NCBI RefSeq assembly: GCF_035306585.1
Contig: NZ_DATGNU010000021.1
Span: 1-64,000, forward strand
Length of the DNA: 64,000 bases
Origin: Galbibacter sp035306585
GTDB lineage: Bacteria; Bacteroidota; Bacteroidia; Flavobacteriales; Flavobacteriaceae
Direction of reading: 5' to 3'
The translations under genes and the position numbers were made by a program. Shown piece by piece: positions 32,908-42,506 of the stretch. Position 1 is the first letter of the stretch, and every line of letters begins with the position of its first letter. Under the pieces are notes generated by a model. It ran no database searches, was not told where the DNA came from, and saw only the letters and a program-made list of their open reading frames with translations.

Positions 32908-33885
32908 ATGAGAACAATTCAGTTTAGAGAGGCAGTTTGTGAGGCCATGAGCGAAGAAATGCGCAAAGATGAAACCGTTTATTTAATGGGTGAAGAAGTT
33001 GCGGAGTATAATGGCGCCTATAAGGCATCCAAAGGGATGCTCGATGAATTTGGCCCAGAAAGAGTAATCGATACCCCTATCTCTGAGCTTGGTTTTGCTG
33101 GGATCGCTGTTGGTTCTGCTATGAATGGTAACAAACCTATTGTAGAGTTTATGACTTTTAACTTTGCCTTGGTAGGGATTGACCAGATCATTAACAATGC
33201 GGCAAAAATCCGTCAAATGTCTGGTGGTCAATTTAATTGCCCTATCGTTTTTAGAGGGCCTACTGCTTCTGCTGGTCAATTAGCTGCAACACACTCTCAA
33301 GCTTTTGAGAACTGGTATGCAAATACCCCTGGATTAAAGGTTATTGTTCCTTCAAATCCATATGATGCAAAAGGATTGTTGAAATCCGCAATCCAAGATC
33401 CCGATCCAGTGATCTTTATGGAATCTGAGCAAATGTATGGCGATAAAGGAGAAGTGCCTGAAGGAGAGTATACTATTCCAATCGGAGTTGCTGAAGTTAA
33501 AAGAGAAGGTCAGGATGTAACCATTGTTTCTTTTGGAAAAATTATCAAGGAAGCCTACGCTGCTGCCGAGGAATTAGAAAAAGAAGGGATTAGTTGTGAG
33601 ATTATCGATCTTCGAACAGTCCGTCCGATGGATCATGATACCATATTAAAATCTGTAAAGAAAACCAATAGATTAGTAATATTAGAGGAAGCATGGCCTT
33701 TTGGAAACGTTGCTACGGAGATTACGTATCAAGTTCAATCACAGGCATTTGATTTTCTCGATGCACCAATTGTGAAGATAAATACCGCTGATACGCCTGC
33801 ACCATATTCTCCTGTATTATTTAAAGAATGGTTACCAAATCACAATGACGTGATCAAAGCTGTAAAAAAAGTATTATACAAATAA
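32908..33885 (+). CDS. pdhB: Pyruvate dehydrogenase E1 component, beta subunit
   Basis: Works with the E1 alpha subunit to decarboxylate pyruvate with thiamine diphosphate. The 325-residue protein has the transketolase-like fold: FREAVCEAMSEEMRKDETVY, DTPISELGFAGIAVGSAMNG, PIVFRGPTASAGQLAATHSQ and a C-terminal domain with EEAWPFGNVATEI. A branched-chain 2-oxoacid role is less likely from the overall match but is not excluded. Neither the E1 alpha nor E2 genes are nearby. It ends at a perfect 10-bp terminator stem. Confidence 0.93.
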   Translation: MRTIQFREAVCEAMSEEMRKDETVYLMGEEVAEYNGAYKASKGMLDEFGPERVIDTPISELGFAGIAVGSAMNGNKPIVEFMTFNFALVGIDQIINNAAKIRQMSGGQFNCPIVFRGPTASAGQLAATHSQAFENWYANTPGLKVIVPSNPYDAKGLLKSAIQDPDPVIFMESEQMYGDKGEVPEGEYTIPIGVAEVKREGQDVTIVSFGKIIKEAYAAAEELEKEGISCEIIDLRTVRPMDHDTILKSVKKTNRLVILEEAWPFGNVATEITYQVQSQAFDFLDAPIVKINTADTPAPYSPVLFKEWLPNHNDVIKAVKKVLYK

Positions 33886-33904
33886 TGATTTTATTACGTT
33901 AATT

Positions 33905-33943
33905 AACTTCACTGGCTTTATATAAGTTCAGTGAAGTTTTTTG
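33905..33943 (+). terminator. Intrinsic terminator after pdhB
   Basis: Arms AACTTCACTG (33905-33914) and CAGTGAAGTT (33929-33938) pair perfectly across a 14-base loop and run into a T-tract. The next start codon, at 33947, lies just beyond it. Confidence 0.88.
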
Positions 33944-33946
33944 TTT

Positions 33947-36439
33947 ATGAGAAGTATATTAGGATTAATAGCAATGATGTTTTCCGTGGCCTTGGCTGCG
34001 CAAACTAAGGTCAGTGGAGTGGTTGTCGATGATCAAGGTGAAGCCATTCCATATGCCAATGTGATGTTCCCAAATACTACTGAAGGGACTATTACCAATG
34101 AAGATGGCCGTTTTTACTTAGAATCCGATACCACCTATCCTATATTGAGTATTTCCATGCTGGGATATACTTCTCAGGATATCGAGCTTGAAAAGAAAGT
34201 GAGCTATGATTTAAAAGTTGTACTAAGTGAAGGGGAGGTGTTGGATGAGGTAGTTGTCTATGTTGGAAAACAACCTAAGAAAGGAAATCCTGCTGTTGCC
34301 ATACTTCGCAAAATTTGGGAAAAGAAACGTCAAAACGGTATACACCTCTTCGATCAGTACAAGTATGACAAGTACGAGAAAATTGAATTTGACTTCAATA
34401 CCATTGACAGTAGTTTTATCAATAAAAAGATCTTCAAAGGCATGGAGTTTATTTTTGACCAAGTAGATACCTCGCGTATTACTGGTAAGACCTACCTGCC
34501 TATTTTTATCAACGAATCCTACTCGGAGGTTTACGGGGATAACAACCTAAATGAGCAAATTGAAAAATTGCTAGGAAACAAGAATTCTGGATTTAGTAAC
34601 AATCAAAGTATTGTCATGTATGTGAAAGACCTCTATGCAGACTACAACATTTATGACAATTATATCCGACTCTTTAACAAGAGCTTTGTCAGCCCGCTTT
34701 CTCGTACAGGAGTGGATGTGTATAACTACGTCTTATCTGACAGTGCTTATATTGGTAACAAGTGGTGTTACAACATCATCTACTATCCAAGGAGATCAAA
34801 TGAATTAACTTTTAAAGGTAATTTCTGGGTGAATGATACCACCTTTGCCATTAAAAGAATCAATATGCAAGCCTCCAAGAGCGCCAATTTAAACTGGGTG
34901 AAGGAACTGTATATTGAGCAGGAGTTCGATGTATTGAATGATACAGTGTTTTTATTAAAACGGGATTATTTGATGAGTGATTTTAGTCTTCGTCAAAAAG
35001 AATCTTCCAAGGGGGTTTATGGAAAACGAACCACCATTTATGATCACTATAAGTTTGATGAAGAAAAGCCAAAAAGCTTTTATATAAAACGTGTGGATCC
35101 TTACAATGAATTAGTATATAACAGGGATAGTGTATTTTGGCAACAGAACCGATTAGAGGCGCTTAATAATGATGAAAAGGGGGTTTATAAAATGTTGGAT
35201 ACCCTAAAGACCGTTCCTAAATTCAAAAGGCTATACGATCTTGCTACTATTTTGGTATCAGGTTATGTGGAGTTGAGTGATCTTAACTTAGATTATGGTC
35301 CGATCTATTCAACCTTTGGCTTTAACGATGCGGAAGGGATGCGATTGCGAGCAGGGGGTAGAACTTATTTTGGGCCCAATGATCCTTGGCGTATAGAAGG
35401 ATATACCGCCTATGGTTTCAAGGATAAAAAATTCAAATATGGTTTCTCTGCCAAATGGTTGCTAGATCGTAAAAACCGTCTTATTGTTTCAGCAGGGACA
35501 CGTAGGGATATTGAGCAGTTAGGTGTTAGTTTAACCGCTACCAACGATGTCCTTGGACGAAGTTTTGCTTCTTCGGCCATTTTTACCTCTGGGAGTAACC
35601 ACACCCTCACGGATATCAACTTAACAACATTTAGCGTAGGGTATGAGCCTATTAAAAATCTTACCTTGCGAACAGGACTAACTTATAGGACGCTGAAGTC
35701 TGCGCTTCCTGATGAGTTTAATTTGGATTATGTGGATATGGATGAGCCTACTGGTGTAGCGAGTCAAGTCAAGCAATTTGATATCAAGGCTGAGATTGAA
35801 TACACCCCTGGTAAAAAAACCATAGGTTATGGAGTCGATAGAGGCGTGGTTAGTAATGACTATGCGCGTATTCATCTTTTATATACCGCAGGATTTGAAG
35901 GATTTTTAGAAAGTGACTTTAACTACCGTAAGCTGCAATTTTACTACCGTCAACCATTTCATGTAGGAGGTTTGGGACGAAGTATAACTACCATTGAAGC
36001 TGGGAAAACCTTTAGTGAAGTTCCGTTGAGTCTGTTGAGTCCCATTCCAGGGAACCAGACTTATTTTTCGATTTATAATACATTTCCCAATCTCAACTTC
36101 TATGAATTTGTAACTGATACCTATGTATCGGGACAGCTTGAGCACAACTTTAATGGTAAGCTATTTTCAAGGATACCGCTATTGAAGAAGCTGAATCTTC
36201 GGGAAATTGTGGGTGTTCGTGGCGTTTGGGGAGATATCTCAGAGGAGAATATTTTACTGAATTCACCTTCTGGGAATTTGCTCATAGCTCCCTCCAATCA
36301 GGTGTATTATGAGTATTCTTTTGGGGTTGGCAATATTTTTAAACTACTGAGAATTGACTTTAACTTTAGGGGGAATTACCTAGATTTACCAGATGCTCGA
36401 AACTTTTCAGTCACAGGGAATTTACAATTTTCTTTCTAG
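33947..36439 (+). CDS. DUF5686 and carboxypeptidase-regulatory-like outer-membrane protein
   Basis: An outer-membrane protein of 830 residues. The ATG at 33947 begins a signal peptide (MRSILGLIAMMFSVALAA, cut before QTKVSG); an in-frame TTG two codons earlier is not favoured because it overlaps the terminator tail. An N-terminal carboxypeptidase-regulatory-like beta-sandwich (about 20-105: VSGVVVDDQGEAIPYANVMF) precedes the DUF5686 region, with many amphipathic strands and a C-terminal barrel ending ARNFSVTGNLQFSF. The domain pair is common in Bacteroidota surface proteins, but the function is not established. No SusC/SusD pair is adjacent. Confidence 0.9.
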   Translation: MRSILGLIAMMFSVALAAQTKVSGVVVDDQGEAIPYANVMFPNTTEGTITNEDGRFYLESDTTYPILSISMLGYTSQDIELEKKVSYDLKVVLSEGEVLDEVVVYVGKQPKKGNPAVAILRKIWEKKRQNGIHLFDQYKYDKYEKIEFDFNTIDSSFINKKIFKGMEFIFDQVDTSRITGKTYLPIFINESYSEVYGDNNLNEQIEKLLGNKNSGFSNNQSIVMYVKDLYADYNIYDNYIRLFNKSFVSPLSRTGVDVYNYVLSDSAYIGNKWCYNIIYYPRRSNELTFKGNFWVNDTTFAIKRINMQASKSANLNWVKELYIEQEFDVLNDTVFLLKRDYLMSDFSLRQKESSKGVYGKRTTIYDHYKFDEEKPKSFYIKRVDPYNELVYNRDSVFWQQNRLEALNNDEKGVYKMLDTLKTVPKFKRLYDLATILVSGYVELSDLNLDYGPIYSTFGFNDAEGMRLRAGGRTYFGPNDPWRIEGYTAYGFKDKKFKYGFSAKWLLDRKNRLIVSAGTRRDIEQLGVSLTATNDVLGRSFASSAIFTSGSNHTLTDINLTTFSVGYEPIKNLTLRTGLTYRTLKSALPDEFNLDYVDMDEPTGVASQVKQFDIKAEIEYTPGKKTIGYGVDRGVVSNDYARIHLLYTAGFEGFLESDFNYRKLQFYYRQPFHVGGLGRSITTIEAGKTFSEVPLSLLSPIPGNQTYFSIYNTFPNLNFYEFVTDTYVSGQLEHNFNGKLFSRIPLLKKLNLREIVGVRGVWGDISEENILLNSPSGNLLIAPSNQVYYEYSFGVGNIFKLLRIDFNFRGNYLDLPDARNFSVTGNLQFSF

Positions 36440-36482
36440 GTTTTTTTCTGTCTTAAATTTGTTACAAATTATGCACTTTACA

Positions 36483-36513
36483 TTGCTAATAAAGAAGCTT
36501 TTCACTACTTTTG
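36483..36513 (+). promoter_or_regulatory. ppa promoter
   Basis: TTG at 36483-36485 and TACTTTTG at 36506-36513 have a 20-base spacer and match the Bacteroidota -33/-7 pattern. The predicted leader to the ATG at 36591 is about 70 bases. Confidence 0.65.
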
Positions 36514-36590
36514 CACCCCAATAAATATGAGTTATAACGGCTTTTGTCAAGACATTATATGTACAGACAGGGCTCTAAATAAATAAATAA

Positions 36591-37118
36591 ATGAGCGCAG
36601 ATCAGATTTCTTCATTCGACGTATTAATCGAGATTCCTAAAGGAAGTAGAAATAAATATGAGTATGATTTTAAATTAAAGAAAGTCCGATATGATCGAAT
36701 GATCTTTTCTTCTATGATGTATCCAGCCGATTACGGATTTGTACCAGAAACCTTGGCCTTAGATGGTGATGCATTAGATGTATTGGTTCTAGTTACAGAA
36801 CCTACCTTCCCAGGATGTGTTATGGAGGTAAAACCAATCGGGGTTTTCCACATGGAAGATGAAAAAGGTCCAGATGAAAAAATCATTTGTGTGCCTGTCT
36901 CTGATCCAGTTTGGAACCGCGTTGGCGACTTATCTGAACTCAATCCTCATTTAATAAAAGAAATCGAGCATTTTTTCCAAGTTTATAAGGATTTAGAAAA
37001 GAAAAAAGTATCTATTGGAGGATGGGGTGACCACCAAGAGGCGAAAGAAATTGTCGCTTTATGTGTGAACCGATTCCAGGATAGTGATGTTCCTCGCGAT
37101 GAAGTTTGCATCGACTAA
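36591..37118 (+). CDS. ppa: Inorganic pyrophosphatase (family I, soluble)
   Basis: Hydrolyses pyrophosphate to phosphate in the cytoplasm. The 175-residue protein has the family I metal-site sequence LALDGDALDVLVLV with its three Asp residues, IEIPKGSRNKYEYD for the substrate Lys and Arg, and YPADYGFVPET. A terminator follows it, and then a membrane pyrophosphatase gene, so soluble and ion-pumping enzymes that consume the same substrate are adjacent. Confidence 0.97.
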   Translation: MSADQISSFDVLIEIPKGSRNKYEYDFKLKKVRYDRMIFSSMMYPADYGFVPETLALDGDALDVLVLVTEPTFPGCVMEVKPIGVFHMEDEKGPDEKIICVPVSDPVWNRVGDLSELNPHLIKEIEHFFQVYKDLEKKKVSIGGWGDHQEAKEIVALCVNRFQDSDVPRDEVCID

Positions 37119-37142
37119 GGGAATAAAATGATCACAATATTT

Positions 37143-37173
37143 AAAACAGCAACTCAAAAGGTTGCTGTTTTTT
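37143..37173 (+). terminator. Intrinsic terminator after ppa
   Basis: An 11-bp perfect stem (AAAACAGCAAC at 37143-37153 with 37161-37171) and a 7-base loop, followed by a T-rich run. Confidence 0.88.
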
Positions 37174-37227
37174 ATTTCTATTGGTTTTAGTACATTTAAC
37201 AATAATTGTATTAACTAACATTTATTT

Positions 37228-39543
37228 ATGGAAACCAATATTATTTATCTGCCTATTATCATGGCCGTTATCGGCCTTATTTTTATGGTCGTTAAAGCTG
37301 GATGGGTTAAAAAGCAACCAGCTGGAAGCGACAAGATGCAATCCATCTCAAAGAGCATTAAAGAAGGAGCACTCGCTTTTTTGAATGCTGAGTATCGATT
37401 GCTGTTTATTTTCGTAATTATTGCTTCAGTGGCATTGTTTGGGATATCATTACTTGTCCCTACCACTAGTTGGATGATTGTACCCGCCTTTATTTTCGGT
37501 GCCTTCTTTTCTGCTTTAGCAGGAAACATTGGGATGCGCATTGCAACAGAGGCCAATACTAGAACTTCAGAAGCAGCCAAAACGAGTCTCCCTCAAGCTT
37601 TAAAAGTATCTTTTTCTGGAGGAACGGTCATGGGCCTAGGTGTTGCCGGTCTGGCTGTACTAGGGCTCAGTTTGTTGTTCTTATTTTTTATAGGACAATT
37701 TATCGGATCTAGTGCGGATTTCTACAACGATATGACCATTGTTCTAGAGGCCCTTGCTGGATTTTCTTTAGGAGCTGAATCCATTGCATTGTTTGCAAGA
37801 GTTGGTGGAGGAATCTACACCAAGGCAGCGGATGTAGGTGCTGATTTAGTAGGAAAAGTAGAGGCTGGAATTCCGGAGGATGATCCAAGAAATCCTGCCA
37901 CTATTGCGGATAATGTAGGGGATAATGTAGGAGACGTTGCTGGTATGGGTGCTGATTTATTTGGCTCTTACGTAGCTACGGTACTGGCAGCGATGGTTCT
38001 TGGAAATTATATTATTAGAGATATGAGCGTGGACACACCCTTTGTCGATTCTTTTAATAATATGGGTCCCATATTACTTCCTTTAATGATTGCAGGAGTG
38101 GGCATTTTAGCCTCCGTTATAGGAACTTTCTTGGTTCGTATATCTAGTAATGATGCACGTGAACCACAGGTTCAAAGAGCGTTGGACACAGGGAATTGGG
38201 TTGCCATTGGAATTACCTTGCTGGCTAGTTACTTCCTAATTCAATACATGCTTCCAGAGGTGATGTATATGAATTTATTTGGTAGAAGTGAAGCAGTAGC
38301 AGTTCCTTCTGTTAATGTGTTCTGGGCAGCATGTATTGGACTTGCCGTAGGAGCATTCATATCGTACGTAACGGCTTATTATACAAGTTTAGGAAAGAAA
38401 CCAGTATTGGATATTGTACAGAACAGTTCCACTGGGGCGGCCACTAATATAATTGCTGGCTTAGCCGTTGGAATGAAATCCACCTTTTGGTCGGTACTCC
38501 TGTTTGCGGTGGCCATTTATGGATCTTATCAACTTGCTGGATTCTATGGCGTCGCATTGGCAGCCTCCGCGATGATGGCAACCACAGCGATGCAATTGGC
38601 TATTGATGCCTTCGGTCCGATTGCTGATAATGCTGGGGGTGTGGCTGAGATGAGTGAATTGGATCCTCAGGTGCGCGAGCGTACTGATATCTTGGATTCT
38701 GTCGGGAATACCACTGCAGCCGTAGGGAAAGGATTTGCGATCGCTTCTGCTGCATTAACTGCTTTAGCGTTATTTGCAGCCTATGTGACCTTTACTGGGA
38801 TCGATGGGATTAATATCTTTAAAGCGGATGTATTAGCAACGCTTTTTGTAGGAGCGATGATTCCAGTCGTTTTTTCTGCTTTAGCCATGAAGTCCGTTGG
38901 TAAAGCAGCTATGGAAATGGTTCAAGAGGTCCGTAGACAATTTAGAGATATCCCAGGAATATTAGAAGGGACAGGAACACCACAATATGGAAAATGTGTA
39001 GAAATATCCACCAAAGCTGCATTAAAGGAAATGCTTTTACCTGGATTGTTAACTATCATTACACCCATTGTGATTGGATTGCTTTTAGGAGCTGAACCAC
39101 TCGGTGGTTATATGGCTGGTGTATGTGTATCAGGTGTTATGTGGGCTATCTTTCAAAACAATGCTGGGGGCGCATGGGATAATGCCAAAAAATCTTTTGA
39201 GGCTGGTGTTGAAATAAATGGTGAGATGACATATAAAGGTTCCGAGGCGCATAAAGCCGCTGTTACAGGTGATACTGTTGGTGACCCTTTTAAGGATACC
39301 TCTGGCCCTTCTATGAATATTTTGATCAAATTAACCTGTTTAATTGGACTTGTTATCGCTCCAATTCTCGGCGGGCATCACAATGAATCAGTCGAAGCGG
39401 CATATTATAATCAAAAGGAAAGAGCAATTCCTGTGTCGCTTACCTCAGCCGATGATAAACAAACCAGCGCTACCGTTAAAAATTTTGACGTAAATACTGG
39501 AAAAGAAACGGCAAGTGAAACTTTCGTTAAGCCCACCCCTTAA
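37228..39543 (+). CDS. hppA: Membrane ion-pumping pyrophosphatase (HppA)
   Basis: Couples pyrophosphate hydrolysis to export of H+ or Na+ across the inner membrane. The 771-residue protein has about 16 hydrophobic helices. The conserved pyrophosphate site is visible as GGIYTKAADVGADLVGKVEA and DNVGDNVGDVAGMGADLFGS. The segment GNTTAAVGKGFAIASAAL has Ala where potassium-independent enzymes have Lys, which predicts a potassium-stimulated enzyme. The C-terminal 45 residues (after the last helix near GGHHNESVEA) are an extra polar tail. The ion pumped cannot be decided from the motifs alone. A bidirectional terminator follows. Confidence 0.96.
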   Translation: METNIIYLPIIMAVIGLIFMVVKAGWVKKQPAGSDKMQSISKSIKEGALAFLNAEYRLLFIFVIIASVALFGISLLVPTTSWMIVPAFIFGAFFSALAGNIGMRIATEANTRTSEAAKTSLPQALKVSFSGGTVMGLGVAGLAVLGLSLLFLFFIGQFIGSSADFYNDMTIVLEALAGFSLGAESIALFARVGGGIYTKAADVGADLVGKVEAGIPEDDPRNPATIADNVGDNVGDVAGMGADLFGSYVATVLAAMVLGNYIIRDMSVDTPFVDSFNNMGPILLPLMIAGVGILASVIGTFLVRISSNDAREPQVQRALDTGNWVAIGITLLASYFLIQYMLPEVMYMNLFGRSEAVAVPSVNVFWAACIGLAVGAFISYVTAYYTSLGKKPVLDIVQNSSTGAATNIIAGLAVGMKSTFWSVLLFAVAIYGSYQLAGFYGVALAASAMMATTAMQLAIDAFGPIADNAGGVAEMSELDPQVRERTDILDSVGNTTAAVGKGFAIASAALTALALFAAYVTFTGIDGINIFKADVLATLFVGAMIPVVFSALAMKSVGKAAMEMVQEVRRQFRDIPGILEGTGTPQYGKCVEISTKAALKEMLLPGLLTIITPIVIGLLLGAEPLGGYMAGVCVSGVMWAIFQNNAGGAWDNAKKSFEAGVEINGEMTYKGSEAHKAAVTGDTVGDPFKDTSGPSMNILIKLTCLIGLVIAPILGGHHNESVEAAYYNQKERAIPVSLTSADDKQTSATVKNFDVNTGKETASETFVKPTP

Positions 39544-39893
39544 GAAACCTAGCAAGCTGTGCAACAAATAAATAAAACGGAGATTTGCATGAAGATTAGT
39601 GGTAGTTTGCTAAGGCAAAACCGCCTTAAATAAAATCAATTGACTCTAAATAAAAAGCCTCTCGATATAAAAACGAGAGGCTTTTTCCCTAAACTAATAC
39701 CTACTACTATGTAATGATTACTTTATATACGCAGGAATTTTAGATTTGGATTTCGAAAAAGTAATTATTTTCAATTTATTTTCAATTTTGTTCCCATAAA
39801 ATTTATAACTCCCTTATATTAAGAATCTTACTAATTAAAAAAAAATAAACGATTTTTTTAAATTAAATGATCCTTTAGAAATCCACCCTTACG
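39544..39893. other. Intergenic region between hppA and the SulP gene
   Basis: About 350 bases without a gene. It contains a small hairpin (TAAGGC/GCCTTA, about 39611-39629) and the strong terminator at 39652-39686. The rest is A/T-rich, with no ORF or RNA gene that I can support. Confidence 0.6.
39652..39686. terminator. Bidirectional terminator between hppA and SulP gene
   Basis: A 13-bp perfect stem (AAAAAGCCTCTCG at 39652-39664 with 39674-39686) and a 9-base loop. The outer arms are A- and T-rich, so it can work on either strand. Confidence 0.9.
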
Positions 39894-41426
39894 TTATCGG
39901 GGCATTACTTTATAGGTTGGATCTTCAATGATATTGACATCAATAACTGATTCTGCATTTTTAATTAACTGTCGACAATCTGAGCTCAGGTGACGCAGGT
40001 GAATAGTCTTCCCTTCTTTTTTATATTTTTCTGTGAGTTTGTTTAACGCATTAATGGCAGACATATCCACGACCTTACTCTCTTTAAAATCTATAACGAC
40101 TTCTTCTGGATCGTTAAGTACATCGAATTTCTCCATAAATACGGTGGTAGATCCAAAAAATAGCGGTCCGAAAATCTCATAATGTTTGATGCCTTGCGCA
40201 TCGGTGTGCTTCCTGGCCCTGATTCGTTTGGCACTCTCCCAGGCAAAAACCAAAGCAGAAAGCACTACACCAATTAGCACTGCCAAGGCGAGGTTGTGTA
40301 ATACTACAGTAATTACCGCCACTAGCATACCGATTAAAATATCGTGTCGAGGCATTTTATTTATAATCCTAAAACTAGACCACTCGAAAGTTCCTACAGC
40401 GACCATCATCATAACACCTACAAGTGCTGCCATGGGAATTTGTTCAATAACAGGTCCTCCGATGAGTATGATAAATAAGATAGTTAATGCGCCTATAATT
40501 GCTGATATTCTTGTTCTAGCACCTGCCCCAACGTTGACAAGTGTTTGTGCTACCATCGCACATCCACCCATACCTGAGAAAAAGCCATTGGTGATATTGG
40601 CTAAACCTTGTGCCGTAGCTTCTCTGTTGGAGGAGCCTTTGGTATTGGTGATTTCATCAACCATATTAAGGGTAAGAAGTGATTCTATTAGCCCTACTCC
40701 AGCCATTACTAAGGCATAGGGGAAAATTACTTTTAGCGTTTCAAGACTAAAGGGTACCTGGGGTATATTAAACGGTGGAAAAGTTCCTTGTACTGAAGCG
40801 ATATCAATTACCTTTTTGGTATCTACATTTAAAAAGTACACTATCCCAAAAACCACTAAAATCGCTACTAAAGATGCGGGTATTGTTTTTGTGAATTTGG
40901 GCAGTATTAAAACAATGGCAATCGTTAACAAGGTTAAGCCTATCATGATGTACAGTTGAGTTCCTTGCATCCAATGTTCTATGCCGTTTTCAAGTAATTT
41001 AAACTGAGCTATTTGAGACATAAATATAATGACGGCTAAACCGTTTAAGAATCCATACATGACAGGCTGAGGGATGAGCCTTACAAATTTCCCTAATTTA
41101 AAAAGCCCAACAAGTACTTGAAATATCCCAGCTAAAACGACTGCTGCAAATAAGTATTCCACACCATGTGAGGCGGCTAAAGCCATTAATACAACTACAG
41201 TAGCACCCGCTCCTCCGGATACCATTGCAGGTCTACCTCCAAAGATTGCTGTAACAAGTCCCATTAAAAAGGAAGCGTATAGACCAGTAAGTGGTGATAG
41301 CCCTGCTAAAATAGCAAAAGACAGTGATTCTGGGATCATGGTCATAGCGACCGTTAATCCGGCTAAAATTTCCGTTCTGAAATTCATTTTTTGATTTAAA
41401 TCAAAAACGTTTAGAACTTTTTGCAT
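39894..41426 (-). CDS. SulP-family anion transporter with C-terminal STAS domain
   Basis: A 510-residue inner-membrane protein of the SulP family, which includes sulfate and bicarbonate transporters. It has about 10-12 hydrophobic segments, with the N-terminal FRTEILAGLTVAMTMIPESL signature and FSGMGGCAMVAQTLVNVGAG near the middle. The C-terminal STAS domain (about 420-505) has VIDFKESKVVDMSAINALNK. Substrate cannot be decided by sequence. Bicarbonate or sulfate are both possible. Its start is preceded by a TACTTTTG -7 element on the minus strand at 41454-41447. Confidence 0.93.
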   Translation of the reverse strand: MQKVLNVFDLNQKMNFRTEILAGLTVAMTMIPESLSFAILAGLSPLTGLYASFLMGLVTAIFGGRPAMVSGGAGATVVVLMALAASHGVEYLFAAVVLAGIFQVLVGLFKLGKFVRLIPQPVMYGFLNGLAVIIFMSQIAQFKLLENGIEHWMQGTQLYIMIGLTLLTIAIVLILPKFTKTIPASLVAILVVFGIVYFLNVDTKKVIDIASVQGTFPPFNIPQVPFSLETLKVIFPYALVMAGVGLIESLLTLNMVDEITNTKGSSNREATAQGLANITNGFFSGMGGCAMVAQTLVNVGAGARTRISAIIGALTILFIILIGGPVIEQIPMAALVGVMMMVAVGTFEWSSFRIINKMPRHDILIGMLVAVITVVLHNLALAVLIGVVLSALVFAWESAKRIRARKHTDAQGIKHYEIFGPLFFGSTTVFMEKFDVLNDPEEVVIDFKESKVVDMSAINALNKLTEKYKKEGKTIHLRHLSSDCRQLIKNAESVIDVNIIEDPTYKVMPR

Positions 41427-41446
41427 GGGTTTAAAAATTTAAGGCG

Positions 41447-41454
41447 CAAAAGTA
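41447..41454 (-). promoter_or_regulatory. -7 promoter element of the SulP gene
   Basis: TACTTTTG on the minus strand matches TAnnTTTG, 20 bases upstream of the ATG at 41426. A -33 TTG at the standard spacing is lacking. Confidence 0.5.
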
Positions 41455-41545
41455 GTGTTTAATACATACAACACCATATACTGAGTTGAAATTTTTCTTG
41501 AGAGCTGATTAGTCCTTTCCTGCTATTAAAAGTCTGATTGCTATC

Positions 41546-42238
41546 ATGTTGCATGTGTATCCCATTGGTGTAGGATTGGAGCGAAAAAGTGACACTAAAA
41601 TTTTCCTTAGTGAACTTCCTTATGAATCCTATGAGAGCTTTGAACCCCTTACTTCGGTTGAGGTGCCTGAGGATATTACAGTAGTAGATCCTGTTGCTAT
41701 AGATGTTGGAGAATACACCGGTAAAACGTTCTACTTTGTCGCCTTGAGAAAGTATCTTTTTTCAGATGATTATTACAGTGTTACCTCTACTGCTTCAGGG
41801 CCGCTGTCAGATCACAACGCAACAATCCAGCAGGCAGATTCTACCTATAAAATATCCATGGTCTTAAGTGAACCTTCAGGAACGGATTACTGGGATACTT
41901 CTAAGTTAACTTTAAAGGTTGAACGTGAAGGAGCTGTGGTTCCAGATATGGAAGTGTATTGGTTTGGAGAAAGTTCACTATGGAGCCAGGAACACAAAGA
42001 AAACATAGAGACGCGTTATATGGTCGATGGCAGTGTAGCTTATCCTTCGATGACACAAACTAATGCTAATGGATTCTTAGTTATTAATATTCCTTTAAAC
42101 GAAGCTGGAATTGTTCAACAAGGGGATTCAATTAGAAATTACAATGAACATGTGTTTTTTTGTTATTGACAATAATGTTCTCCATAGTGCCACCATTGAT
42201 ATAACAGGATTGGAAGTGGAGCATACTTTGAGTTACTA
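41546..42238 (+). pseudogene. Unknown secreted-type protein, frameshifted near its 3' end
   Basis: I do not recognise this gene. The open frame 41546-42169 encodes 207 residues with short beta strands (TFYFVALRKYLFSDDYYSV, YKISMVLSEPSGTDYW, KLTLKVEREGAVVPDMEVYW) like an Ig or Ca-binding beta-sandwich protein. It lacks a signal peptide, and the start MLHVYPIGVGLERKS looks internal, so its 5' end is probably truncated. Near the 3' end the frame stops just after a run of seven T (42155-42161). Removing one T continues the protein through VIDNNVLHSATIDITGLEVE to a TAA at 42236-42238. Both features suggest a decayed gene, or a sequencing error in the T-run. Confidence 0.5.
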
Positions 42239-42506
42239 ATCGTATTAATTTTTAAGAAGTTCATCGAAGGTTTTTTTTCATAAGACCATATCAAAAAAAT
42301 AGCCCTTTCATTTTTAGAAAGGGCTTATTTGAATATATATAGACGCTTGGAGCGGTATGTTTTAAAGTATATACGCCCCGAGGTCTTTTTTAGATGACTG
42401 GTCTATGTTAAAAAAATACAAATTTTTTAAAACAGCCAATTACTTTTAAAACAAAACTTATTGGATTTCTAAACCTCGCTTCTTAAAAAGCACTATTTCG
42501 TGATCA
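42239..42506. other. Intergenic region with terminator, between the broken gene and the LuxR regulator
   Basis: Contains one terminator hairpin (42292-42330). The remainder is A/T-rich and shows no gene. Confidence 0.5.
42292..42330. terminator. Terminator between the orphan gene and the LuxR-type regulator
   Basis: AGCCCTTTC (42301-42309) pairs with GAAAGGGCT (42317-42325) around a 7-base loop. On the minus strand it is followed by a T-run (CTATTTTTTTG), so it is well suited to end the regulator transcript; the plus-strand tail is weaker. Confidence 0.8.

Noticed and set aside
39588..39632. Tiny ORF of 14 codons (MKISGSLLRQNRLK) after hppA
   Set aside because: Too short, with no ribosome-binding site or recognised motif; it also overlaps a small hairpin.
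40186..40719. 177-codon ORF on the plus strand over the SulP gene
   Set aside because: It is antisense to a clear transporter gene and its translation is low in complexity.
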